Positions 10,889 through 19,787 of a DNA stretch of 64,000 bases are shown here, piece by piece. The notes beneath the pieces are model-generated. The model ran no database searches. It saw only the letters and a list, made by a program, of their open reading frames with translations, and was not told the origin of the DNA. How positions within the stretch are numbered: position 1 is the first letter of the stretch; the number at the start of each line of letters is the position of its first letter. The stretch lies in assembly GCA_913063265.1 (NCBI GenBank), contig CAJXZG010000018.1, positions 1-64,000 of the forward strand, given 5' to 3'. The translations under genes were made by a program, and so were the position numbers. This DNA comes from an uncultured Prolixibacteraceae bacterium. Its GTDB lineage: Bacteria; Bacteroidota; Bacteroidia; Bacteroidales; Prolixibacteraceae.

Positions 10889-10890
10889 AT

Positions 10891-12870
10891 TTATTTTAAT
10901 TCTTTTGAAAAATTAAAAGTTGTGGAAGGTTGAATTTGTTCTGATCGAAGCAAACGGTTTTTTATGGTTTTGGCTTTGTTTTTAGAAACAGTTTCAAAAC
11001 TCAGATCGATTAAAAATCTTGAAAATCCACTTTTCGAAAGTTTATTTTTAAACTGCAACCAGGAAACCGGTTGCTTTGGCACAACCGAGGTTATACCATT
11101 TCTTCTGAATCTCCGCAATTCAATATTGCTGTCATCCGTAAAATTATCTTCCTTACCTACCTGCACCGGCATTCTTGAATGAAATAATTCGGGATAAAAA
11201 TATATAGGAACAATTCCGGTTTTATTGGCAAACGAATTTAACGTTGGATAATCAATTTCCAGTGGATATGTAAAAATGGAAATATTATTTTCTTTTAAAA
11301 CTTTTATCGTTGCATCGTTAAAAACATAAACATTTTCGTTAGTCAGCACTTTACAGTTTGACGGAATCAACTCTATCTGTGACAAATGACTCAACACAAA
11401 ATTCCGAATTCCTGATTTTGTCATTCTTCTAACCAAGGCCTGATAAAATGGAATAGCATCTTCAGCAATAAACTTTGGCAATTCGACAAAAATCTTTCCT
11501 TTATTTTTCTGAATAAATGGCAGCTCGGGATTAAATCTGTTCCAAAGTGTCCTGGATAAGGTAATAAATAAACCATCCATTTCGTTTAAATGAATTTTTC
11601 GCAACCATTCCAATGAATTAATTCGATAATAGATTTCTGTTTTCTTTAAATTACTTTTAGTTGAAAGACTTGTCAAAACCTTTCTTTTAAATCCGGAATG
11701 AATTGGCTTCACTCTTTTCGATTTTACTTCTTTTAATCGGTTAGGAAACTTAATATCGTTAATTCCTGAAAGATATACTTCACTCTTTGGGGAAATTATT
11801 TTTCCATTAGCTTTTATAATGTATTTATCACCTTCATTAATTACCTCCTGAACTTTAATAGTTTCCCTTTGATTGCTGTTATCAGATTGAAAACGTATCC
11901 TAAAACCAGGTACGATTTCCATTTCTGAATTTATGGTAATCCAATCTCCCTTAATTTTTTCAACTTTTCCTAAAAATATTCCGGTAACTGTAGTTTCTGA
12001 AATGGCATTAGAAATATTCCCTCCCAAAAAATAACCGGTTTTGTTTCTTCCAAAATCGAGATCAAGAATCATTTTTGCATCCTTAACTTTTTCGGGATCA
12101 TCTAATGCCATTCTATATGCAGTAGCAACCCTGTAAGTATATTCTCCCGATTTCATCCTGCCCTCTATTTTTAAACTGGATACTCCAAGGCCTGTTAACT
12201 TGTGAATTTGCTCGATTTGCTGATTATCCTTTAAGTTGAATAAAAATTTTTGTTTCTTACTTATTTGGTAAGTACGCCTGCAAGGTTGTGCACAAACTCC
12301 CCGGTTTGCTCCCCATCCGCCGGCATAGCTGCTAAAAAGGCACATTCCTGAAAAGGAATAGCAAAGTGCCCCATGAATAAAAACTTCTGTTTCAGTTTTA
12401 CTTTTCTTACAAATTTGTTCAAGTTCGTTTAAGGTAAGCTCCCTTGCTAAAACAACCCGTTCAAAACCTTTTTTCCCTGCTTGAATTGTTCCTAATGAAT
12501 TATGAATTCCAAGTTGCGTACTTGCATGAATATTCAATTTTGGAAAATATTTTAATGCCAGATAATAAACTCCCCAATCCTGAATAATAATTCCGTCTAC
12601 ATTGGCCTGAGACAAAAAATAAAGAATGTCAATTAATGGTGAGATCTCATTATTCTTAACAACAATATTAAGTGTAACATAAACCTTAACACTATTTTGC
12701 CTGGCCGTTTCAACAATTGAAAGCAACTGGAAGTTATTAAAATTACTAGCCCTTCCACGAGCGTTAAATTGCCTTAATCCGAGATATATAGCGTCTGCTC
12801 CCCCTTTGATTGCAGCATGAAAAGACTCAATGTTTCCTGCGGGTAATAATAACTCAGGTCTATTAATCAT
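10891..12870 (-). CDS. Peptidase U32 family protein (RlhA/collagenase-like)
   Basis: The protein has 659 residues, close to the 653 of E. coli RlhA, the U32 protein needed for hydroxylation of a 23S rRNA cytidine. The N-terminal half is a TIM-barrel-like U32 domain beginning RPELLLPAGN, with the family signature around FIHGALCYSFSGMC and Cys170, Cys177, Cys193 and Cys197 in an arrangement that could bind an iron-sulfur cluster. The C-terminal half is longer than in short U32 proteases and fits the RlhA-type extension. RlhA-like RNA modification is favoured over true peptidase activity, but only by length and layout. A -7-like TAAGTTTG lies on the minus strand at 12904-12897. Confidence 0.8.
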   Translation of the reverse strand: MINRPELLLPAGNIESFHAAIKGGADAIYLGLRQFNARGRASNFNNFQLLSIVETARQNSVKVYVTLNIVVKNNEISPLIDILYFLSQANVDGIIIQDWGVYYLALKYFPKLNIHASTQLGIHNSLGTIQAGKKGFERVVLARELTLNELEQICKKSKTETEVFIHGALCYSFSGMCLFSSYAGGWGANRGVCAQPCRRTYQISKKQKFLFNLKDNQQIEQIHKLTGLGVSSLKIEGRMKSGEYTYRVATAYRMALDDPEKVKDAKMILDLDFGRNKTGYFLGGNISNAISETTVTGIFLGKVEKIKGDWITINSEMEIVPGFRIRFQSDNSNQRETIKVQEVINEGDKYIIKANGKIISPKSEVYLSGINDIKFPNRLKEVKSKRVKPIHSGFKRKVLTSLSTKSNLKKTEIYYRINSLEWLRKIHLNEMDGLFITLSRTLWNRFNPELPFIQKNKGKIFVELPKFIAEDAIPFYQALVRRMTKSGIRNFVLSHLSQIELIPSNCKVLTNENVYVFNDATIKVLKENNISIFTYPLEIDYPTLNSFANKTGIVPIYFYPELFHSRMPVQVGKEDNFTDDSNIELRRFRRNGITSVVPKQPVSWLQFKNKLSKSGFSRFLIDLSFETVSKNKAKTIKNRLLRSEQIQPSTTFNFSKELK

Positions 12871-13042
12871 TCAAGTTATTTTTCTGCAAACTTAATAAAA
12901 TTGAAGAGGGAGCTAAAACAAGTGTTAATTTAATCTAAACTGCTATTTTTATTAGATATAAATTACACCATTTTTGTATTTTTGCTATCTGGGGATTACA
13001 AAAATAAGGCAAATCTGATTATTTTCGCAAAAATTTTTAAAA

Positions 13043-14218
13043 TTGGAGTTTTTTCAAAATACACATAAGTCGCTACTAAAAAGTCGAAAATCCACAATAA
13101 AGAGGGAGCTTTCCAAAAGGATTGATTGGAATCAAAGGCTAATTAATATTAAAGGTTTCAGAGGTGTGGGTAAAACCAATTTTTTACTCGACTATATTCG
13201 TGAAAATTTTAACGACGACAATTCTGTATTATATATCAATCTGAATAATTTCTATTTCACAAAAAGAAAGATCAGCTCCTTTGCTGATGAATTTGCAAAA
13301 AGAGGGGGAAAAGTATTGGTACTTGATCAAATTCAAAAGTACCCTGACTGGTCGGCTGATTTAAGAAAGTGTATTGATGAAATACCGGATATAAAAATAA
13401 TTTTTAGCTCATCACCGGTTCTTCGTATTTCGGAAGGAAATCCTGATTTGATGGGAATTGCCAGTATCAATCATCTGGAAGGGCTTTCATTTAGAGAGTA
13501 TTTAAACTACCAGACCCAAAGTAATTTTAAGTCATATACGCTGGAAGAAATTATTCAGAACCATGTAAAAATTGCAAAGGAAATTGTTTCAAAAGTGAGG
13601 CCATTGGCTTATTTTGATGATTACCTTAAAAATGGTTATTTCCCTTATTTTATCGATGATCCAAACTTTTATATCAATCGTTTGCTGATGCATATCAATT
13701 TGGCTTTGGAAATTGATGTTCCGTACATAAATCAAATTGAATTAAAATATCTTCCAAAACTCAGAAAACTGTTGCACATCATAGCTTCTGAAACGCCATT
13801 CACACCGAATGTTAGTAAATTAGCAGCGGCGGTAAAAACATCTCGTGCAACTGTGATGAATTACCTGAGTTATTTGAAAAATGCAAAATTAATTCATCTT
13901 TTATATTCAAATGGTGAAGATGAACAAATGAAAAAACCGGATAAAGTATATTTACACAATACAAATTTGCTTTATGCTATTGCGCCCAATAATACAGATA
14001 GCTTAAATTTGCGTCAGACATTTTTTTATAATCAGGTAGATTACCTTTATAATGTAAAAAGTTCGCCAGTTGCTGATTTCTGTATCGAAAACAAATATCA
14101 CTTTGTTGTTGGTGGTCGAAAATTAAAACCCGGTTCAGAATATTTTGCTGCATCAGATGTGATAGAAACCGGAGAAGGAAATAAAATCCCACTCTGGCTT
14201 TTTGGTTTCCTTTATTAG
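13043..14218 (+). CDS. AAA family ATPase (AAA_14/DUF4143-like)
   Basis: This 391-residue protein starts at TTG. It has a P-loop, GFRGVGKTN (Lys44), and the second hydrophobic strand VLVLDQIQKYPDW (Asp95). Relatives normally read LDEIHKYP or similar, so the expected catalytic glutamate is Gln96 here. A winged-helix-like segment (about 250-290, KLAAAVKTSRATVMNYL) and a C-terminal region with NTNLLYAI match the layout of this family. These proteins are widespread in Bacteroidota and have no settled function. The gene stands alone, and the GATC-type repeats begin immediately after its stop codon. Confidence 0.75.
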   Translation: MEFFQNTHKSLLKSRKSTIKRELSKRIDWNQRLINIKGFRGVGKTNFLLDYIRENFNDDNSVLYINLNNFYFTKRKISSFADEFAKRGGKVLVLDQIQKYPDWSADLRKCIDEIPDIKIIFSSSPVLRISEGNPDLMGIASINHLEGLSFREYLNYQTQSNFKSYTLEEIIQNHVKIAKEIVSKVRPLAYFDDYLKNGYFPYFIDDPNFYINRLLMHINLALEIDVPYINQIELKYLPKLRKLLHIIASETPFTPNVSKLAAAVKTSRATVMNYLSYLKNAKLIHLLYSNGEDEQMKKPDKVYLHNTNLLYAIAPNNTDSLNLRQTFFYNQVDYLYNVKSSPVADFCIENKYHFVVGGRKLKPGSEYFAASDVIETGEGNKIPLWLFGFLY

Positions 14219-14406
14219 ATACTGGATAATGGATACTGGATAAAATAGATGCTTGATACTTGATAAAATAGATATTAGATAAAGAATAATTAAAATTTAA
14301 AGCAAAGAAAAAACATTATAGGATAAGCAGATTCATATGACGATACCAGAATCGAGGATCGAGGATCCAAGATCGAGTATCAGGTATACAGAATCGAGCA
14401 TCCAAA
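14219..14406 (+). repeat. Short degenerate repeats upstream of the four-helix-bundle gene
   Basis: Two clusters are visible. At 14219-14284 there are iterations of GATACTGGATAA and GATACTTGATAAAATAGAT. At 14343-14406 there are iterations of the form AGAATCGAG(N)ATC and GGATCGAGGATCC. A third cluster of the second type follows the gene at 14832-14884. They are direct, imperfect, about 10-14 bases per unit, and do not look coding. Confidence 0.75.
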
Positions 14407-14417
14407 ATTAAAAAAGA

Positions 14418-14849
14418 ATGTCTTACAAGAAATTAGAAATATGGCAAATTGCGAATGAATTGGTAATAAAAATTCATAAAATGACTTTAACAGAACTTCC
14501 TAAGTTTGAATTATATGAGGAAGGAAGCCAAATAAGACGTTCTTCAAAATCCATTAAATCTTTAATCGTAGAAGGTTATGGAAGAAGATCATACAAACAG
14601 GATTTTATTCGTTTTCTAATAAATTCTTTAGCATCGAATGACGAAACAATTGACCATTTGGAAAACCTATATAACACTGAATCATTAACTAATAAAAAAC
14701 TATTTGCAGAATTACATGAAAAATTAGATGTTTTGGGAAGAAAACTAAATAATTTTATTAGTTCGGTACAAAAACAACATAATGCTTTATTTGAACCTGA
14801 AGAACAATATCATATATCAAATTTTCAAAATCCGGAATCAAATATCTAA
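14418..14849 (+). CDS. Four helix bundle protein (23S rRNA intervening-sequence/S23 family)
   Basis: The 143-residue protein begins [13 protein letters not shown] and carries [19 protein letters not shown], the hallmark of the S23/IVP four-helix-bundle family, which also includes the Avd accessory protein of diversity-generating retroelements. The family forms a pentameric barrel with a basic surface that binds nucleic acid. No reverse transcriptase or template/variable repeat pair is visible here, so this is a free-standing copy. Its last codons (FQNPESNI) are encoded by the downstream repeat cluster, so gene and repeats appear to have moved or evolved together. Function unknown; it lies 102 bp before nifJ. 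Confidence 0.85.
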   Translation: MSYKKLEIWQIANELVIKIHKMTLTELPKFELYEEGSQIRRSSKSIKSLIVEGYGRRSYKQDFIRFLINSLASNDETIDHLENLYNTESLTNKKLFAELHEKLDVLGRKLNNFISSVQKQHNALFEPEEQYHISNFQNPESNI

Positions 14850-14884
14850 AATCGAGTATCCAGAATCGAGTATCAGGAATACCG
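14832..14884 (+). repeat. GAATCGAGTATC repeats downstream of the four-helix-bundle gene
   Basis: Three to four imperfect iterations of AGAATCGAGTATC overlap the gene's stop codon and continue towards nifJ. They are the same family as the cluster at 14343-14406 and resemble AGAATCAAGAATC at about 19754-19772. Confidence 0.7.
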
Positions 14885-14951
14885 TACTAGTCATAATGAA
14901 AGAATAACGACATAAAAAATAAATAAATTAAAATAAATAAAAACGTAAAAA

Positions 14952-17900
14952 ATGGCAAAACAAAAAAAGATGGTAACATGTGATGGAAATTACGCTGCAG
15001 CGTATATGAGTTACATGTTTAGTGAGGTAGCATGTATCTACCCAATTACTCCTTCGTCAACAATGGCCGAATATGTTGACGAATGGGCAGCGTTTGGACA
15101 GAAAAATATGTTTGGTCGCCCGGTACGCCTTGCAGAAATGCAAAGTGAGGGTGGTGCAGCAGGAGCTGTTCACGGAGCATTACAATCGGGTGCTTTAACT
15201 TCTACATATACAGCATCTCAGGGATTATTATTAATGATTCCCAACATGTATAAAATTGCCGGTGAGTTATTACCAACAGTTTTCCACGTAAGTGCGCGTG
15301 CTATTGCCGGTCATGCCCTTTCAATTTTTGGCGACCACAGTGATGTTTATTCTGCACGTCAAACCGGGTTTGCAATGATAGCTGCCGGTTCTGTTCAGGA
15401 AGAAATGGATTTGGCAGGAGTTGCTCACCTTGCGACTATCAAATCAAGAATTCCTTTCCTTGCTTTCTTCGATGGATTCCGTACTTCACACGAAGTTCAG
15501 AAAATTGAAGCTTTGCAAATGGAAGACATGAAACCTTTGGTTGATATGGAGGCATTACAGGAATTCCGCAACAGGGCATTAAATCCTGAAAATCCTGTAA
15601 CTCGTGGTACTGCGCAGAATCCTGATATTTTCTTTCAGGCAAAAGAATCTGCAAATAAATTTTATGATGCAGTTCCTGCAATAGTAGCAGACTACATGGA
15701 TGAAATCAGTAAGTTGACCGGTAGAAAATACCGTCCGTTTACCTATTATGGTGCTGACGATGCTGAAAACATTATTATTGCAATGGGATCTGTAACTGAG
15801 ACCATTAAAGAAACAATAGATTACCTGAATGCTCAGGGCAAAAAAGTTGGTTTAATTTCAGTACACTTGTTCCGTCCTTTCTCGGCAGAACACTTCGTGG
15901 AAGCATTGCCAAAAACAGTGAAAAGAATTGCTGTACTTGATCGTGCAAAAGAACCGGGAGCTGCCGGTGAACCATTGTACCTGGATATTCGCTCTCATTT
16001 CTACGGAAAAGAAAACGCGCCTCTTATTGTTGGTGGCCGTTATGGTTTAGGTTCAAAAGACACTACTCCCGCTCAGATAGTTTCGGTTTATGAAAACCTT
16101 GAAATGAATGAGCCAAAAGATAAATTCACTATAGGTATTGTTGATGATGTTACATTTACTTCTCTTCCGATGAAAGAAGAAATTGACATGACTCCAAAAG
16201 GAACGTACCAGGCTAAATTTTATGGCTTAGGTTCAGATGGAACTGTAGGTGCAAACAAAAACTCTATTAAAATTATTGGTGATACAACAGATAAATCATG
16301 CCAGGGATATTTCCAATACGATTCAAAAAAATCGGGTGGATTTACATGTTCTCACCTTCGTTTTGGAGATGCGCCAATTCGTTCTACATATTTAGTAACC
16401 ACTCCCGACTTTGTTGCATGTCACGTTCCGGCATATATCAATCTTTATGATGTATTAAAGGGATTGAAAAAAGGTGGTTCATTCTTGTTGAACTCCATCT
16501 GGGATGAAGAAGAAACTAAAAAACGTTTACCAGACCATATGAAAAAATATCTGGCTGAAAACGAGATTAATTTCTATATCATCAATGGAACAAAATTGGG
16601 TGAAGATATTGGTTTGGGAACACGTACCAATACCATTATGCAGTCGGCTTTCTTTAAAATTACTGAGGTAATTCCTTACGATATGGCCGTTGAGCAAATG
16701 AAAACAGCAATTGTAAAATCATATGGTAATAAAGGTGAGCACGTTGTTAATATGAACTTTGCTGCTGTTGATGCCGGAGGTAAAAACGTAGTAAAAGTAG
16801 AGGTACCTAAAGAGTGGAAGAAAATCTCAGTTGGCGAAGAAGAGGTTGACGCTAATCGTCCTGAATATATTGCAAAAGTTGTTGATGTTATCAATGCTCA
16901 AAAAGGTGATGATCTTCCTGTTTCTACATTTGTAGGTTCAGAAGATGGCCAATTCCCGTTAGGGACTGCTCAATACGAAAAACGTGGTATCGCAGTGAAC
17001 GTACCTGAGTGGCAAGCTGATAATTGTATTCAGTGTAACCAATGTGCTTACGTTTGTCCACATGCGGCAATTCGTCCATTCCTTCTGACAGAAGAAGAAG
17101 TGGAAGCAGCTCCTGAAGGAACAGAAGTAAAAACTGCTACTCCTTCAAAAGTATTTGGTGGTTTGAATTTCCGTATTCAGGTTTCACCACTCGACTGTAC
17201 CGGCTGTGGAAACTGTGCCGATATTTGTCCATCGAAAGTAAAATCGTTGGTAATGAAACCACTTGGAACACAGCAGGCAGAAGTAGCTCGCTGGGATTAT
17301 ATGGCAAACGACGTTTCGTTAAAAGAAAACGTGGTTGACAAAAACAAATCGGTTAAAAACTCACAGTTTGCTCAACCATTGTTCGAGTTCTCGGGAGCTT
17401 GTGCAGGTTGTGGTGAAACTCCATATGTAAAATTAATTACTCAATTGTACGGTGAGCGTATGATGATTGCCAACGCAACAGGTTGTTCTTCAATCTATGG
17501 TGGTTCGGCTCCTTCAACTCCTTATTGTAAGCACAAAGATTCAGGTCACGGACCAGCTTGGGCAAACTCTTTATTCGAAGATAATGCTGAATATGGTTTT
17601 GGTTTTGCTGAAGGTGTTACTGCATTACGCGACAGAATTGAAGTGATTATGGAAGGTGCTCTCGGAAATGGTGCAAGCGATGCTGAAAAAGAAGTTTTCG
17701 CTGCATGGATTGAAGCAAAAGACAATTCTGATGCATCGGTTGTTGCTTCTAAAAAAGTTCTTGAAGTTATTGAAAACAGCGATAGCGATTATGCCAAGGA
17801 AATAATGGGATTGAAACAATACCTGATTAAAAAATCTATTTGGGTATTTGGAGGCGACGGTTGGGCTTACGATATCGGTTTTGGTGGACTTGACCATGTA

Positions 17901-18503
17901 ATGGCAAGCGGACAGGATGTTAATGTTCTTGTAATGGATACTGAGGTTTACTCAAACACAGGTGGTCAATCATCAAAAGCTACTCCTGTAGGGGCAGTTG
18001 CAAAATTTGCTGCTTCAGGTAAGCGTATCCGTAAAAAAGACCTTGGGGCTATGATGATGAGTTATGGTTATGTATATGTTGCACAAGTGGCAATGGGTGC
18101 TAATCAATCTCAGTATTTCAAAGCCTTAAAAGAAGCTGAAGCTTATCCAGGACCATCAATAATAATTGCTTATTCTCCATGTATTAACCACGGATTACGT
18201 GCAAGTATGGGTGCTACCCAAACCGAGGAGAAAAAGGCTGTTGAAGCCGGATACTGGAGCTTATTCCGTTTTAATCCGCTTTTGGAAGACGAAGGTAAAA
18301 ATCCATTCCAATTAGACTCAAAAGAACCGGATTGGACTAAATTCCAGGACTTCCTTAACGGTGAGGTACGTTATACTTCATTGAAAAAATCATTCCCTGC
18401 TGCTGCAGACGAGTTATTCTCTGCTGCTGAGGACAATGCCAAATGGCGTCATGAATCTTACAAAAGAATGGCTGCTATGGACTATTCAAACGGTAATGAA
18501 TAA
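14952..18503 (+). CDS. nifJ: Pyruvate:ferredoxin (flavodoxin) oxidoreductase
   Basis: This enzyme converts pyruvate and CoA to acetyl-CoA and CO2 and reduces ferredoxin or flavodoxin, the central oxygen-sensitive step of anaerobic pyruvate use. The 1183-residue single chain has the full fused layout: N-terminal pyruvate-binding domain (YPITPSSTMAEY), gamma domain, two ferredoxin-type 4Fe-4S motifs (CIQCNQCAYVCP from Cys692 and CTGCGNCADICP from Cys749), and a thiamine diphosphate domain with the proximal-cluster motif SGACAGCGETPY (Cys817) and GGDGWAYDIGFGGLDH. Length and order match other homodimeric PFORs. A strong terminator follows. The adjacent IVP element is probably a chance neighbour. 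Confidence 0.97.
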   Translation: MAKQKKMVTCDGNYAAAYMSYMFSEVACIYPITPSSTMAEYVDEWAAFGQKNMFGRPVRLAEMQSEGGAAGAVHGALQSGALTSTYTASQGLLLMIPNMYKIAGELLPTVFHVSARAIAGHALSIFGDHSDVYSARQTGFAMIAAGSVQEEMDLAGVAHLATIKSRIPFLAFFDGFRTSHEVQKIEALQMEDMKPLVDMEALQEFRNRALNPENPVTRGTAQNPDIFFQAKESANKFYDAVPAIVADYMDEISKLTGRKYRPFTYYGADDAENIIIAMGSVTETIKETIDYLNAQGKKVGLISVHLFRPFSAEHFVEALPKTVKRIAVLDRAKEPGAAGEPLYLDIRSHFYGKENAPLIVGGRYGLGSKDTTPAQIVSVYENLEMNEPKDKFTIGIVDDVTFTSLPMKEEIDMTPKGTYQAKFYGLGSDGTVGANKNSIKIIGDTTDKSCQGYFQYDSKKSGGFTCSHLRFGDAPIRSTYLVTTPDFVACHVPAYINLYDVLKGLKKGGSFLLNSIWDEEETKKRLPDHMKKYLAENEINFYIINGTKLGEDIGLGTRTNTIMQSAFFKITEVIPYDMAVEQMKTAIVKSYGNKGEHVVNMNFAAVDAGGKNVVKVEVPKEWKKISVGEEEVDANRPEYIAKVVDVINAQKGDDLPVSTFVGSEDGQFPLGTAQYEKRGIAVNVPEWQADNCIQCNQCAYVCPHAAIRPFLLTEEEVEAAPEGTEVKTATPSKVFGGLNFRIQVSPLDCTGCGNCADICPSKVKSLVMKPLGTQQAEVARWDYMANDVSLKENVVDKNKSVKNSQFAQPLFEFSGACAGCGETPYVKLITQLYGERMMIANATGCSSIYGGSAPSTPYCKHKDSGHGPAWANSLFEDNAEYGFGFAEGVTALRDRIEVIMEGALGNGASDAEKEVFAAWIEAKDNSDASVVASKKVLEVIENSDSDYAKEIMGLKQYLIKKSIWVFGGDGWAYDIGFGGLDHVMASGQDVNVLVMDTEVYSNTGGQSSKATPVGAVAKFAASGKRIRKKDLGAMMMSYGYVYVAQVAMGANQSQYFKALKEAEAYPGPSIIIAYSPCINHGLRASMGATQTEEKKAVEAGYWSLFRFNPLLEDEGKNPFQLDSKEPDWTKFQDFLNGEVRYTSLKKSFPAAADELFSAAEDNAKWRHESYKRMAAMDYSNGNE

Positions 18504-18530
18504 ATAAAAACCAGAGATTATATTTAAAAG

Positions 18531-18562
18531 CGCTCTTCCATTTAGGGAAGGGCGTTTTTTTT
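18531..18562 (+). terminator. Intrinsic terminator of nifJ
   Basis: The stem CGCTCTTCC/GGAAGGGCG (one G-U pair) with a six-base loop is followed by eight T residues. Confidence 0.85.
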
Positions 18563-18606
18563 GGTCTTATATTTAACTAACTTAGTTACCCTCAAAAATA
18601 TCTACA

Positions 18607-19611
18607 ATGAAAAAGCTTCTGTCCTTGTTCTTAACTATAAGTGTTATCCTAAACTGCTATTCTCAAAACCTCAAAAAAGATGCTTTTATTATTATAAAAG
18701 ATAAAAAGCTAAGCGACTTACTGGTTACTGATAAAGCAGAAGAACTTTTGGAAATTCTTGCAGAAGGTTTTGAATGGACAGAAGGCCCACTCTGGCTTGA
18801 ATCGGAGAAAAAATTAATCTTTTCTGATATTCCTAACAACTCGGTTTTTGAATGGTCGGATAAAGATGGATTAAAATTGTACCTGAAACCCGCCGGTTAT
18901 ACAGGATTTATTGAAAGAAAAGGAGAACGCGGATCAAATGGATTACTTTTAAGTCCGGAAAGTGAATTGGTTCTTTGTCAGCATGGCGACCGAAGGATAG
19001 CAAAAATGAATGCAACGCTTTCAAATCCTAAGGCTGAGTATTTTACATTAGCTGACAAATTTCAAGGCCTAAGATTTAACAGCCCTAACGATGCGGCTTA
19101 CCATAAAAACGGTGATTTATATTTTACCGATCCACCTTATGGTTTGGAAAAAAACATGGATGACCCGGCTAAAGAAATTCCATTCCAGGGAGTTTACAGG
19201 CTGAACCAAAAAGGTAATGTTACCCTCTTGACAAAAGAACTTTCCAGACCAAATGGCATTGCATTTTCTCCCGATTTTAAAAAATTATATATAGCTAATT
19301 CGGATCCCCAAAAAGCAATATGGATGGTTTATGATGTTGATGAAAGTGGACTATTAGAAAACGGTAAAGTTTTTTATGATGCTACAGAACTTGTCGGAAA
19401 ATACAAAGGATTACCGGATGGTTTAAAAGTTCATAAAAACGGTTGGATATTTGCCACCGGTCCGGGAGGTGTTTGGATTTTCACTCCGGAAGGTATTCAT
19501 CTTGGAACTATCGGAACCAACGAGGCAACATCAAATTGTGCCTTTAATTCTGATTATTCTTTTCTTTATTTAACTGCTGATGATTATTTATTAAGAATGA
19601 AATTGAAGTGA
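18607..19611 (+). CDS. Secreted SMP-30/gluconolactonase/LRE-family protein
   Basis: The 334-residue protein has a signal peptide (MKKLLSLFLTISVILNCYS). A six-bladed beta-propeller of the SMP-30/gluconolactonase type follows, with EGPLWLESEKKLIFSDI, NSPNDAAYHKNGDLYFTDPPYG, RPNGIAFSPDFKKLYIANS and LPDGLKVHKNGWIFATGPGG; these contain the Glu, Asn and Asp residues that coordinate the divalent metal in the family. It probably hydrolyses a sugar lactone in the periplasm. The transcription unit is isolated between two terminators. Confidence 0.85.
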   Translation: MKKLLSLFLTISVILNCYSQNLKKDAFIIIKDKKLSDLLVTDKAEELLEILAEGFEWTEGPLWLESEKKLIFSDIPNNSVFEWSDKDGLKLYLKPAGYTGFIERKGERGSNGLLLSPESELVLCQHGDRRIAKMNATLSNPKAEYFTLADKFQGLRFNSPNDAAYHKNGDLYFTDPPYGLEKNMDDPAKEIPFQGVYRLNQKGNVTLLTKELSRPNGIAFSPDFKKLYIANSDPQKAIWMVYDVDESGLLENGKVFYDATELVGKYKGLPDGLKVHKNGWIFATGPGGVWIFTPEGIHLGTIGTNEATSNCAFNSDYSFLYLTADDYLLRMKLK

Positions 19612-19636
19612 TTTCAAATTTATCATGCAGTATAGC

Positions 19637-19684
19637 GAACCGTTCTGTCTTAGTTTAAACCCAGGCAGAACGGTTCTCGTTTTT
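19637..19684 (+). terminator. Intrinsic terminator after the SMP-30 gene
   Basis: The 11-bp perfect arms GAACCGTTCTG (19637-19647) and CAGAACGGTTC (19666-19676) are followed by a T run at 19680-19684. Confidence 0.8.
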
Positions 19685-19704
19685 ATATGGATAATTTTAA
19701 GAAC

Positions 19705-19787
19705 GCGTTAAGCGGATCTAACCGCTAAACGCCTAAGATTTTCGTTGATTTCCAGAATCAAGAATCAAGAATCCGGCAACCAGTAAC
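19705..19787. repeat. Hairpin plus GAATCAAGAATC-type repeats
   Basis: GCGTTAAGCGG (19705-19715) pairs with CCGCTAAACGC (19722-19732) with one mismatch. Just beyond it, AGAATCAAGAATCAAGAATC at about 19754-19773 resembles the repeats flanking the four-helix-bundle gene at 14.4 kb. No T tract follows, so this looks like intergenic repeat DNA rather than a terminator. Confidence 0.5.

Noticed and set aside
14219-14406. Repeats considered as a CRISPR array
   Set aside because: Units are 10-14 bases, degenerate and without spacers of constant length; no cas genes are present.
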